Assembly: GCA_002270565.1 (NCBI GenBank)
Contig: NQMI01000005.1
Location: forward strand, 310,001 to 374,000
DNA length: 64,000 bases
Direction of reading: 5' to 3'
Source of the DNA: Stenocarpella maydis
Taxonomy: Eukaryota; Ascomycota; Sordariomycetes; Diaporthales; Diaporthaceae
Part shown: piece after piece, positions 31,826 through 43,469 of the stretch
Layout: each line of letters begins with the position of its first letter
How positions within the stretch are numbered: the first letter of the stretch is position 1
Made by a program: the position numbers and the translations under genes
The notes under the pieces: generated by a model
What the model saw: only the letters and a program-made list of their open reading frames with translations
The model's database searches: none
Told to the model about the DNA's origin: nothing

Positions 31826-34645
31826 CTAGCGGAGGGGGATTCTTGTTCTGAGAAGGGCCAACATGATATCTGGAGATTGCTTACTGTCATTGGTCCACAT
31901 GCTGTCAAACTGCCATGTATTCCCCGTTGACTCACGCGGCAGTACTTCTTGCCCGGCCATTTCTATTTGCTTCTGAAAGGCGGCAAGGGTAATATCCTCA
32001 CCGGAAAACGACTGCTGTCCAGTGATAGCGGGTTGGGCTTGCTCTCCTGCGACTCCAGAGCCCGCCATCTGAACTTGGTTGCCTACTGTTGTGTTATTAG
32101 CCGAATTCCTGGCGGTGCGTTTTGTCGGCACGCTCCCAGCGGCGATGATCTCGGCCCATTTCTCCAGCTTGGCGCGGGTGATCAGGACTTTCTTCGAGCA
32201 TATGTACCAGATGTCGTTGTGCCAAGCCCCTCCTGCCCCATCCTCGGTGAGCTCACGGTGTACCTCGTCGCACCGTTGTGCCAGGGTAGCCAGGATGTTG
32301 ATGATATCAATGTTGAGGCCTGGCTGCTCTCGAAGCTGAGACCTGAGGGAAGCAACAACGCTAGGTATAGCTGGATTGGTGACTTCGGGGAACTGGCATG
32401 CCGGTATCTGTGTTGGGTCTGTTATGGCCGGCGGTAGCTTCGTCAGAGCAGAGCTCCCACCCGCTGCCGACGGCTTTGTGGGTTGAGTTTCTGTATCGCC
32501 AGTCTCACCGAATGGCTCTCCATGAGCAAGTCCAGTCCCAAACACAGAGCTCGCAGCAGGCCGTACATCAGAAGGATCCCATATAATCTTCCGTGAGGCC
32601 AGGATATCTGTGTTGCCTCGTCGAGCTTGTCCTGGACCCAACAGCTTTGCCCATCGCGCTAGCATTGTTATCCCATAGACTACTTCCAGTATGGTAAAAA
32701 TCGGCATGTAAGTATAAAAGCCTGTCGTCATTTCGAACCACTTCTCGAAAAAGCCCTTCAGTGCGTATTGGGTGCGGAACAGGCCGTCGAGAGCCGAGGA
32801 GCCATTGAGAGCTACGGAGCTGAGTGACTCTTCCAGCTTCTTCAGATGATCTGCATCTATTGGGATTGGTTCATTGAGTTGAAGTGTCACAAAGGCGAAG
32901 TATACTTGGAGCAGCCCTGGCGTGCTTCTTGTCAATTTGCCCTCCGGCTCATCGGGTAGAGGACTGGGGTCAACTTACTATTACCGACCAAGCTCGCTGG
33001 TAAGGATGACTGCAGCCTGACCACCTCTCCGTGAAAGGCAACCTGGTATGCTGGAGCCGGTGCCTTGAGGTACACCGAGACATCATCCTCTTCATCTTCC
33101 TGGGACGTCCAATTGTGAATGCGCTCAGCCAAGCGCTGTATCTTGACGAGCTGGACGAGAAGGAGATCTGAGTCGTACTCTGAGGCTTTCTCGAGGTCAT
33201 CCAGACACTTTCTGATATATTTTGAAAATCTCATGGGCAGCGCCTTCATCAACCCAGTCGCGACCCTGGTGGCTATGTTGTCAGCGCGCCTATGACCCCA
33301 AATGCTGGTGGGCCACACTTACGACGAGCTTAGGAACCAGACACCGAGTATCGCTCGCCTCTCTTCATTCGATGTCCCTTTCGGCGCCTGTACGTTGAGG
33401 ACCATGACGTTGGATCTCTCCTGGATCCCAGGTGACCTGTTCAAGCCGAGGTCGGCCAGCAAGGCCTGAGCCAGATGTAGGAGGTTGTTGAGTTGAGCAT
33501 GCATGAGACAGTGGTTATGGTACCAGGCTATCATGACCAGTATCCCCTGGAGCAAATCCATTGATCGGTTTGACTCGACCATCATTTCGTTCATCAGCCG
33601 TTGGGTCAGTGCGACCATCTGCCCGCGCATCGAATTCACATCTGATATCGAGGCAGCCATACACATGGCAGAGAACAAGAAGGGGCGGTCGGCCTTGAGA
33701 CGCTCGGCTGTTGTGTCTGGCGGAATGACAATGAAGGGAAACACTGGTGTAAGCCTGTCCTGGTAGATGGCCAGCAGCTCCTCGTCCGAACGTCTCTGGA
33801 GGGGGGCGTCCCCGGACTGGGCTCGACAAATACACCGAGGAGGGGCATGTCGGTTCCAGGAGCGAGGTATGCGTATTACATTTGCAGTTGCACTGGATGA
33901 GCTCGGGGAAGGCCCTTGCGAAGAGGCTACTTGCGGTTTGAGGGTCAGCACAGGCAGAAAGAGTTGGGCATAGTACGCACCAGCCTCGTCCTCAAGCTGT
34001 GATGACGAATCCCGTGTATTCCTTGCCCCGTCCGAGGGAAGCTCGCCCGATGCCCGAAGGAGGTCGACCAGCCCATTCAGCCGCTCTTCGAGCTGTGACG
34101 TCTTTCTGGGATGGGTATGAGCCGGCCTTGTCTGTCAAGGTATGGCTATGGCGGTATGCTCTCAAGCTGTGTATGTGACGGACGGTGAATGGTGGGCGGA
34201 CTCACGAAGGCTTGGGTGTCCGCTTCTTGCGTGGCTGATGTACCTGGCGTGTACAGTCCTTCCCCAAGCGTTTACACCTATCGGGATGTGAGTAAGTGAC
34301 AGCCTCACGAGAAGCGACGACAGCATGGGAGGAGATGCGGTATTCAGCGTCGGGGACGACTAAGAAGACAAGGTTCTAGTCACCTATCACATGGAGTCCC
34401 TGGCTCATCATTGCTACGAAGGCATTTGGCCTGCATTAGACGGGGTGATCAGTATACACGGATCTGTCAAATTGCCCTCCAAGGGGATCGATCCTCGGGT
34501 GAGGGCGGAAGCAGCGAGAGCTGCGTTGCCTTCTCACCTTGGCGTTCGCGCAGACTGCACAGGCGCTGCCCCATTTTCCCTGCTGGGTCTTGGAGCCACG
34601 CGCCGACGACAGCGCTGAGACGGGGTCGACGCTCCGGCGATTCAT
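31826..34645 (-). CDS. Zn2Cys6 fungal transcription factor
   Basis: Six exons are modelled: 34645-34538, 34430-34384, 34277-34206, 34126-33323, 33265-32979 and 32916-31826 (2409 nt, 802 aa). The zinc cluster is spread over the first three exons and is perfect: Cys29-x2-Cys32-x6-Cys39-x10-Cys50-x2-Cys53-x6-Cys60. It is followed by basic RKKR and a short coiled coil (SQLEERLNGLVDLL) used for dimerisation. Residues about 170-560 form the fungal-specific transcription factor region, with PVFPFIVIP and LGVWFLSS. The protein should be nuclear and bind paired CGG-type sites as a dimer; its targets are unknown. The 3' end could be different, because a GTAAGC donor lies at about 31886. Confidence 0.82.
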
Positions 34646-35163
34646 CACGTCGGCGTTTATGAGTTGGGCTCTGGAGCTTCTGGAACGGGATGGTCCTACG
34701 CCGGGTAGTTCCCGTCTGCTTTCACAGTGACGGCGCCTTTGTGTCAGACTCAAAGTCCGGGGCCTGACTGTCGGTGTTTGTTAGAAACTCCGTGTCCGCT
34801 TCACATTTCCCTGTCACCTTAGACTTGTTTCGGCAAAGCGCACCAGGTGGATCAGGTTGACCAAGGCCGTACGCAAACTGTGTGCTACTACTGTACAGAC
34901 CTGGAGCTTATTATTAGATAACCCCTAAGCTTCGTCTCCCACTCTGCTGCACAACTGCCTGTCAAGGGGGTCTGGTGTACAAGCAGACACCAAGGTCTCA
35001 TGCCAAATGGGACACAAAGACTCTGGTGCTGAGCCTTTCCGTAAACAATGTTCCTCACCCTTGCCTCCACCCCATTCATCTGCTCCCAAGCGTGCAAATA
35101 CGCACACCACCAGGCACGCAAAACCAAAGCCGGGGCTGACGATCCAAGCAAACCTGCAATGCC
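34646..35163. other. intergenic, about 520 bp
   Basis: This is the promoter of the Zn2Cys6 gene and the 3' flank of the RNase H-like gene. Nothing else is seen. Confidence 0.4.
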
Positions 35164-36777
35164 TTACTCCCAGTCCATGTCCCATCCCATCTCGAGGACC
35201 TGCTGGGTCAGTCTCTCATCCTCGCCTCCGTCCTCCCCCGTCTCTGCCTCAACATCGTCGGTACGGCCGTTAGTCATCTGCTGGGCCCGGAGCAGGTTGA
35301 GCTGTCGAATGGCGCGCTGCTCTGCGACAAACTGATCAATGTTCTTCTGCGGCTCCTCGGACATGTACTTGGTGGCCAGTGCGTAGGATTCGATGAACTT
35401 CTCGGTATTCATCAGCCCTCCGCTGGATCGAAGCTCTGCGTTGAGCCGACGGCAGGCTTCGGAAGCCACAGTCTTGTGCAGGATGGACTGTTGCAGTCTC
35501 GACTTCGCCTCAGCCGTCCACTTTGAGACAGCCTGTGGCCCCTGGCTGGCAACGGCGGGTGGCGCAACGATGATCAAGTCTCGCTGGTGGGCAATGGTCT
35601 GAGGGATTTGAACCTCGAAATGGTCGCGGGTCTTGCCGTTCTCTGCGTACCAATCGCGGCCATTCTGCTCATAGAGGTAGTCCAGTGCTGCCTCGGTGGC
35701 TGGACGGATGACTTTGTCTGGGACGCACCAGAGGCGCACGTCTACAGCACGGTGACCCTTGTTTCCCTCCGTGATGTCCGCCCAAAGCTCGTCGACCTCC
35801 GCGAGTGTAGTCTTGTCGGCTCCCTGCACCCACTCGAGAACGGCCTCACAATCTGCTGGGCTGTACTCGGCGACGGTATTGGCGAGACAGAAGTCCCTGC
35901 CGGCGCACATGATGACGACGGACTTCAAATTCGGGTCGTTTGCTGCAGTGATGCTGATCATGTTGAGGGCGATGTAAAGAGCCTCCAGCTTCGCGTTATC
36001 CTTGCGCTTCTCGATGGACGTCACAGTGTTCCACGGCGACAGGGGATGGAAGAAGACGGCAGCTCCAGCCTGCCCCTCCTTAGCCTCGTAGACGACGCCA
36101 TCGATGGTAATCACCAGGGTGTGAGGGTCTGGTTGCAGTGACCCGGTGTGGGGATCGACGCCTTGCAGGTGTACAATTTTCTTGTTGTGGTTGTAAGCCA
36201 CGAGGCGGTCCATGGGGATGGCTCGGTGCTTTGGGCTCTTCTCTGGCTCGAAAAGTCGAGCGATTGGCTGGTGGTCGCTGGAGTCAATTGTCAATCCATC
36301 GCAGTCGCGAGGCTGGGCAATATCGCTGCCTCCACCGTCGGTTTGCCACACGAATCGAGCGGATTCAGCATCGCCATGCTTGATGGGCGAGCCATTCTCG
36401 GCGACCCTGAGCTTTGCAGGGGTGTATTGGGAGGCAGGAGTGCCAAATTGGGACGCTCCAAAGTCGAAGATGGTTTCAGAGTCATCGCTCTTCTGTGACA
36501 CGGAAGGCGTCACAGTCGGGGTCGGGGTGTTGAGGTTGAAGATGTCGGCATCACCTGCCGCGCCGTCCAGCTGGGAAGAGCACTTGGCTTGATCGCCGCG
36601 GCCCACGAGGAACTCGTCAAGAGTATCAAATCCGTGAAAGACGGCAAACTCCAGCAATTTCTGCTTAAGCTCGGAGACTGTGCAGTACTCCTCATCAGCC
36701 ATACGATGGAGCTGCTCCTCGGTCCAATTGTCAAAGAGGTGCTCTCGCATCTCGTCTGGAATGCGGAAGACGAGCAT
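35164..36777 (-). CDS. unknown protein with degenerate RNase H-like domain
   Basis: This is a single exon of 537 aa from the ATG at 36777. The N-terminal 55 residues look like a small helical domain (EEQLHRMADEEYCTVSELKQK), followed by a Ser/Thr/Pro-rich linker. Residues about 221-368 resemble the fungal RNase H-like fold: VITIDG (Asp226), AGAAVFFHPLSPWN and NAKLEALYIALNMI (Glu265). The third catalytic position, normally TDS-Y, reads CAGRDF, and the last Asp also appears lost. It probably keeps the fold without nuclease activity. The C-terminal 150 residues are charged and helical. No close named relative is recognised, and the assignment rests on motif pattern only. Confidence 0.7.
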   Translation of the reverse strand: MLVFRIPDEMREHLFDNWTEEQLHRMADEEYCTVSELKQKLLEFAVFHGFDTLDEFLVGRGDQAKCSSQLDGAAGDADIFNLNTPTPTVTPSVSQKSDDSETIFDFGASQFGTPASQYTPAKLRVAENGSPIKHGDAESARFVWQTDGGGSDIAQPRDCDGLTIDSSDHQPIARLFEPEKSPKHRAIPMDRLVAYNHNKKIVHLQGVDPHTGSLQPDPHTLVITIDGVVYEAKEGQAGAAVFFHPLSPWNTVTSIEKRKDNAKLEALYIALNMISITAANDPNLKSVVIMCAGRDFCLANTVAEYSPADCEAVLEWVQGADKTTLAEVDELWADITEGNKGHRAVDVRLWCVPDKVIRPATEAALDYLYEQNGRDWYAENGKTRDHFEVQIPQTIAHQRDLIIVAPPAVASQGPQAVSKWTAEAKSRLQQSILHKTVASEACRRLNAELRSSGGLMNTEKFIESYALATKYMSEEPQKNIDQFVAEQRAIRQLNLLRAQQMTNGRTDDVEAETGEDGGEDERLTQQVLEMGWDMDWE

Positions 36778-38599
36778 GGTGGCAATCACGAAGCGAGCAC
36801 CGATGAGTTGGTAAATCGGGAGCGGCGAACGAGTGAGATGAGGGTCTGTGGTCAAAGGTTTCCAGGTGTGATGCACAAAAGTTGGTCGTTTTTGAGGATC
36901 GAACGAACTCGGTGGACTCTGAGCTTGAAGTGACCAGGTCAAACAGAGCTGAATAGCTGCCTCGAGTAAGGCGAACTCGGTGTGTTAAAGAGAATTGCGC
37001 TGACGAACGGAGGTTGTAAGACAAGTCGACGAGGCCACGATTTGCTGCAGAAGTTGCAAAGAGCAGTCTCGTCAGCTGCGTGGTTGGGATCTGGAAAGAA
37101 GGGTGTTGGCCTTTGTTCGTTCTCTGTGAAGCCGAGGATTTAAATACTGCAGAAAAATTCATCTGATTTTCCATTGGAAATATTCACAATGGTCATAAAC
37201 CAAATGCTCTGGCCAACCAGAGCTCAAGGAAACAGCGCTTGCAGTAACCTGGCTGGCAATCACCATTTGTTGAACGCCTCAGCTGAGCTACAGAAGGTCG
37301 CAGGGTTTCATAGATTAAATAGATGCAGCCTCGCCCGATGCATTCACCATCATTGTGTAGTTGTTTGTCAGGTGCAGTTCTGCAAGCTAGGCCTGGTTGG
37401 CTGTTGGAGCGTCGAGATCCCCTTGTTCCGCCCAGTGACCGCTGTCGCAAAACCTGCCTTGGTAATCGTCGGACACCATCCAGATGCCGGCTAGACAGCA
37501 GACTTGATGCTAACTCTACTTGAATTTGGTGCTCATTTCCAAATTGTGACTTCTGCTCCGAGGAGAAGCCCCCCTTAGGGTCAGATGCTAATATGGACAA
37601 TCTATGTATGTGGTGAAAGTCCAGTGAAAGGCCAAAATTGTCATTTGACATCTGCGCTCGCTTATTGCCATTTGAGATAGATCTTGTTTCTATTGCGGAT
37701 GGAGCTCAAGGGATACGTCTCTCACCGTCCCTTGGTTCTAATGAGACACGGCCGTAGGTGGCCGTTGGACATTCCAAGCTAGAGGCCACTTTGCTGGCCC
37801 TCACATGTGTGCTCATCCTTGAACCTCATTCTGCATGACTGCCGTTGCTTAGCATTGGTAAAAGTGCTTTCAGGCACTGAAAACTGCGCAGGTAAGGCTG
37901 CGAAAAACATCGTGGGGCATTTGGTGAATTGTTAAACTCTCTGTCCTGGATGCATGAACGCCCTCTGCCCGGGTTGCTGTCCGAAATGGTCTAACTACCG
38001 CATTTGTTCCAGACCCCACTGGGAACTGGAAATGAAGGAGCACACAAAGCCACAGAAAAGTCAGATATTTGCACCTTGTCTGAATTTCCCACGTCGAACT
38101 GATCCACCAGTCGCCACTGCCGTTCCGTTATATACAAGCCATCCCCAGGTATTTCCTCTCCGGCACTATCTTTGCATTTTTGTACTTAATGCCAGCATCT
38201 CTCCAAATTTCCCATTAGCACATTGTTGTGTGTTTCTCGACGTTTTCACTCTGTTTCGGCTCATCCCACTTAAACATGCTGGACAGATCGTGTCACACGA
38301 CATACGAGCGAGATGAGGATGTCGTTTGAAGAGCTAAAGGAACTTGATAGTTCCCAGAAAAAAATATTACTCGAAGGCGGAAAGAAAGTTTTACATTCTC
38401 TGGGCACGAAAAATGCAGACCGATACGGGCTGGGCTGCCTCCTGATCTTCGTTCCAGGCTTCCTACGAAGTAGATCATGTAGTCGTTGGTCATCTTCAGC
38501 TATTCGTCCTCAGTTTCCTACGACCAGGACCCGGCGAGCCCAAGAAGCTTTATCCGACAGTATGGTTAGGCAAGACTGATATCTCACGAAATAATATTG
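36778..38599. other. gene-free stretch, about 1.8 kb
   Basis: This holds the promoter of the RNase H-like gene and the upstream side of the acyltransferase relic. I see no supported gene or repeat. Confidence 0.45.
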
Positions 38600-39560
38600 G
38601 GGGAATGGCCAGATAGTAGCGAGTTCCTAGATGGCATGCGTGGTATATCTGCCCTTTGCATTGTGATACACCATTCAAGTCTCGTCTGGTTCACCTGGGA
38701 CACCTCCACGAGGATACGTGTCTGGCTCATACGAGGTCTCCAAGCTGCCAATCGTCCGCCTATTGATATCAGGATCCCCCCACGTCGTCATCTTCTTTAT
38801 CTTGTCAGGCTACTCCATCTCACACAAACCCTTGAAGCTGATCCACCAAGGACGCTTCGCCGGTGTCGGCTCGGCTCTTGCCTCGCCCTTCTTCCGCCGC
38901 CACCCAAGGCTCGTGACCTTCTTCTCAGCTCAGATGACGCAGATGGGCTGGTGCGACCTGCAGGGGCTACCCGGCGTCGCCGTTCCGACGAGGGTGCCGC
39001 CGCGCCTCGGCAACCCCAGGGACCAGACTGTGCACTTTTCCTATACGGAGGTCTGGATCACCGATCCGGTCGGCCAGGGGGTACATCCAGGAGGGTAGGG
39101 CGCTCCCGACAGACAACCCATACGACGCCAATCTGTGGACGTTGCCAGTCGAATTCAACACATCCCCCTGGTCATCTTCATGTTCCTGGCGGCGTTCAGC
39201 CGGAATAGGAACCGAGTGAGAATGTCAGTCACTCTCGCTTTGATAGTCTACTTCGAGTACTTCTGGAAATGCTAGGGGTTGTTCGTGTTTTCCTGGGGGA
39301 TGCTCATCTGCGGCCTTGTCTTCGAGATCGACGACTATCGCTCTCAAGCAGCCAACAACATAGCCGCAGGTCAGGGTAATTACCATCCGTATATGGGCTC
39401 ATGCGCCACAGGAAATCTACTCGAGGCTAGTGAGAAAGATTATAGGCACCCGGATTCTCGCAAGGATAACAGGGGTCTCGCTCCTCACCCTTGCCCTCTG
39501 GCTGCTAAGCAGTCCCGAGACACAGCCACGATTTCGAGTGGCATGACGATGGGTCGTTGT
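38600..39560 (+). pseudogene. acyltransferase 3 family pseudogene
   Basis: Fragments of one fungal membrane acyltransferase appear in order in different frames. They are FLDGMRGISALCIVIHH (38627 on), then VVIFFILSGYSISHKPLKLI with FFRRHPRL (about 38780-38920), YDANLWTLPVEF (about 39120), and VFSWGMLICGLVFEID (39279 on), preceded by a TAG stop after EYFWKC. At least two frameshifts and one stop separate them. Acyltransferase 3 enzymes are multi-pass proteins that acylate sugars or other small molecules. The preserved motif order shows a single ancestral gene now beyond simple repair, and the 3' end fades after about 39530. Confidence 0.7.
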
Positions 39561-41808
39561 GATTGACTCATATTCTCCCAATTATGCAATCCTAGTTGCT
39601 CCGGAACCCATCAGGCCTAGAAGCTGATGTACCTAGTCACTTTGCCGTCAGACATCACGAAGATTGAGGGCTGACCACCTGGTTTGGTAACCTTGCCAGT
39701 GGTACCTGGGGCCGCAGCAGACACCGCGGAGCAACTCAACAGCCGCACCGAGGAGACAATGGTTCGTAAAACCCTCCTCCTCCATACGGAGACTGGAGGT
39801 AATCGAGAGCAGGTATCTCGAGTTGGCCTTTTCGATAACAGACTCGTCCCAGGTCTTGGTGAAGTGGCAACTAGCTGACGTGGTCTTGCTCAACCTGGGC
39901 TGCCTGCTGTTCCATGGCTGCCTGGAACTTGTTGCGGACACCCTACCCAGAACAGTTTTGCACTCACGTACGCCTCGGAAAGGGAATCGCATAGTCTTTC
40001 CGGCGCCCTGGGATGATGGCGACCCTGTGAGGAGGATCTCAGCTTAACTACGACGATGAATCCTGGGGCCTAGCATCCACAGAGCCCGGCTTGCAGTGTA
40101 TCTACCAAGAGAATCATTAAGCATTTGCGCTTGTATATTTGTTGTGTGTTTAAGAATTAGTTTGGTAAGGGCTACATTCACCAAGCAATCTCAAGCCAGA
40201 GAAGCAGAGTATATTCAATGTCGTCAGCGAAGCACAATCCCAACCGATGCTTGGGAGTGATGCATTGATGTGGCAGTATACACAACTTGAGTACTAAATG
40301 TCTCAGGTTGCGCGGGTGATTCCATGAAACCTTGCTTTTTTGTTCTTGGCAAAATCCCAAAGTGAGTTCTCAAAGCCAAACGATGGGGCCATGTGTTTGG
40401 CATCAACGACGGGCTGCAGCATCAGGCTCAGGCTTCAAGCCCGCCTCTCCAATCCGGCAACGTCACAAACTCGTACCAAATGTGGGATCGAGAAATGGTA
40501 AATTCATGTAACATGCAACGACACAGAGGCCCAACCGATCACACATGACGCTCGGGGTACCCATTGAGGATTAGCTGTGAAGGCTAGCGTTGTCTATCGA
40601 TGCTTCTGATCTCGTGCTGATACATATGTATTTGTTGGGCGTTCGTCTGGGTGAAGCTTGGGCAACACAAGAGGCACTGAAGCTGCTGCCGGCCACATTT
40701 AATTGGAGTGTAGTTACCGGCCTTTACGTCAAGATCTGCTCATAATCCACTCCTATGCCTGTTCGTTTCCACATGGCATGTGGATTGTGTCACTTGAGAG
40801 GTAGTCACGGTAGTAACTTGGAGTCGCAAGTAATCGATCAACGATAATAAGCTCTGCCTTGCGAGTACCACTTAGCGACCCAGCTGATACCCGACATGCA
40901 AACAAGACGCAGTGTGTGTTGGGCGGATACTGCGGTTGCGAAGGTGCCTTAGGGTATCTGCGCTGGCAGATGCTCGAAGCTTCTCTATCCTGACCTGTCG
41001 CCTAGTCTGCCTCGCCACCAAATTAATCTAGGCAATGGGTTTCTCCATCCCCGACAATGCAGGGCATCCAACGAAAGAGACGTACGCCAGTATGCACGGC
41101 CTGCAGTACCACTTCAAGCCAAGGTCTCAAGCCCGAATTCGTGGGAGTGGCTACACATGCCCCTTGGGAGTCCCCGTGACTCCCTAATTCCTTCCGGATC
41201 CTGATGCCGCTCACCTGCTGGGCGGCGCTCCATCAAAGCAACCTCGCGATGGGCTGTCACTGGCTGGGGGCCGGCCCCTTGTTGATTGAGCTCACGTCGC
41301 ATCCAATGCACATAGCCACTTTTACCCTGCATATTGCCTGCAGTTAGAACCAAGCAGCTTCTCTATCTGGCGTGTCTGCTCGTTCTCGACAGCTGGCCCC
41401 CGCCCCCCCACAACAAATTTCTCTCACTTGTGGAGGAATAAACTTTTAAGAACTGAATCAGGGTCGGTCCTGTTGATTGGCCTGGTGGATTCACACGTCC
41501 TCTTAAGTTAAAGCTACCTGCCTTAAAGTATTATTTGCCCCCCCTCCCCCCTTTCCCCTTCACATGCTCTCTCTCCTCTGCCATCATTTCACAATGCCTA
41601 ATTGGTGTGACTCATCAGTCGCCAAAATAACCGACGGATTACGCCCTATTTTGGATTCCGGGCTAACGCAGTCTCGGTCAAAATGTCTCAGGTCGCATCT
41701 GTCCGGCCCTGGATCTATTACCCTAACATTCGTTTGGTGGCCCCCCATGCATATGTGCACATTCGTGCTTGCGCAAGTGGTTGACTAGTTCCTGTTTCCT
41801 CACCTGAT
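39561..41808. other. gene-poor stretch, about 2.2 kb
   Basis: A 114-codon open frame on the minus strand (39648-39992) has fairly even codon use and is followed by a possible GTGAGT donor. However, it matches no family I know, so I do not call it a gene. The remainder shows no gene, RNA or repeat apart from short poly-C runs around 41400 and 41540. Confidence 0.45.
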
Positions 41809-43469
41809 TTACATGAAGAGGTAGCTGACCTCGTCCCATTCTGTACCGTCACCTTCGGGGTAGAATATTGATCCTCGGGTGGCTTGCATGAGGCTTCCAT
41901 CTGCCTCCTCGACCCGCCTGGCTTCCCGCTGGACGATCGATAAGCAGTACCACGCCAGTCGCATAAGCACTTGTCCCTTCGTAGAAAACGACCCCTCGCA
42001 GCGGGCCAAGGCTCGCAGGCGTGTCTCTGCCGTGTCTGTCTCACCGAGATGGTAAGCAAAAGCGGCTGCCTCGAGCTCGCTGGTGTCGGGGCCGTTGTCG
42101 TAGTCATTGCAGTTTGGTGGGGTGGGTGGCATTTCGGTCCCTGGGGATGGCAAATCGACATCGGGGCTTAGGCCTTCGGGACTTTCGGTCTTCGGGGCGG
42201 GGATGTTTTCAACTGACAAAGGTTGACACTCGGTGAAATCTCTGCCCTCCATGGTCCCGATGAAGCGTTGCGTGTATGGCTGTAAGCCCAAGTCTTTTAG
42301 GGCTCTTTCGACTAACGTGGCGTGATGCGATGAGGCCTTCCTGTCTGTAAACACCTGACCCAGAGTCTGTCCGATGGACTGGGCAAATTGGGTGAACCCC
42401 GGACGATGCCGAAATGTCGACACAACGTTTGCGAGGAATAGTTCTCTGATCTGATGGTTCCTGCTTGTGGATATGACGGGTTCAAGTATCGCTAGAAGTG
42501 AGTTGTCGCGCCTGAAACGCCTCAAATCCGAGTCGGAGGTCGTATTTGTTCGTAGCCACTCGCATTTTAAGGCCAGCTTGTGATGCGCGCGAGTGTAACA
42601 TTCCCATATCATTTCGACGTGGGGATCTTCATAGCGGCAAGTGTCAAATGGATCAAATTGCCCAGCATCGCTGGGGCTTATCATAAAAGAGTCGGAAACA
42701 TGCGCTGGGAATGCCTCGGGTCCAAAGGTGCTGAAGTCACGATCAAGAGCGACGCCATCGGCGCGAAGGCTGTTAGAATCCAGGCTGTCCAGCAAATCCG
42801 GCTCATCTTTGGCGCCAAGGGGCTCCGGGGAGGGAGTGCGACACTCCACCCGTGACGGCTGGTTGCAAGAGGGTGGTGCTGGATCCGCTGGGCCAAGCCT
42901 ACGCGGTTTCTCTTCCCCTGCTTTCTTGGGAACTCTGTTCTTGCTGCGGCGGATCGTCTTCTGGACACGATCGAAGTCGAGCTTCTGGCCCGCCCTCACA
43001 AAGGTGGACGTCTTGCCAATTGAGTCCCGAGACGCCTTCATCTGAATGAGCCTGGCTGCATCTCTGGTGGAGAGATTCTTCCACAGGCCCCATTGCTTGA
43101 AGCGGTTCTTGTACTGCTTGGGCCTTGAAGCGCGCAGGAAGAGTCGAGTCAGTGAGTTGTCGCTGTTGACGGTGCCGATGATGAGAAGCAGCAGCTGGGG
43201 CGCGGCGAGGGCCTCGCGTGTGGTGGATGGCGGCGGTGAAGTTAGAATGCAACTCACGAGGCTCGGAATCCGTAGAGCTTCGCCAGGGTCTCTGACACCT
43301 CCGAGAGTGTTTTATTTTCATCAATGTACAATTGTCGAATTGTCAGGCGTACTGCCTCCCACTCCTCTGGAGAAGGCTTACAATAGGCCTCCTTCCTAGA
43401 AACAGCAGCTTGGTGCATGTGGGAAGGGGGAGGTGCTCCCAGCGGCGAGCAAGCCGTTGTGGAGGCCAT
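41809..43469 (-). CDS. Clr5-domain protein, putative transcriptional regulator
   Basis: Two exons, 43469-43258 and 43123-41809, are separated by a 134-nt intron (1527 nt, 508 aa). Residues about 30-90, split by the intron, form the Clr5 domain: PSPEEWEAVRLTIRQLYIDENKTLSEV, then LYGFRAS joined to PKQYKNRFKQWGLWKN. The domain is found in N. crassa CLR-5-like proteins and many fungal proteins of unknown role, and it is thought to bind DNA. The rest is a long alpha-helical region without a recognised domain, ending in DEVSYLFM. The acceptor is AAG, chosen because it alone keeps the domain intact. The ATG at 43469 is the first in frame. Confidence 0.8.

Noticed and set aside
39648..39992. 114-codon minus-strand frame as a gene
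   Set aside because: No domain, signal peptide or paralogue was recognised; the possible GTGAGT donor alone is not sufficient.
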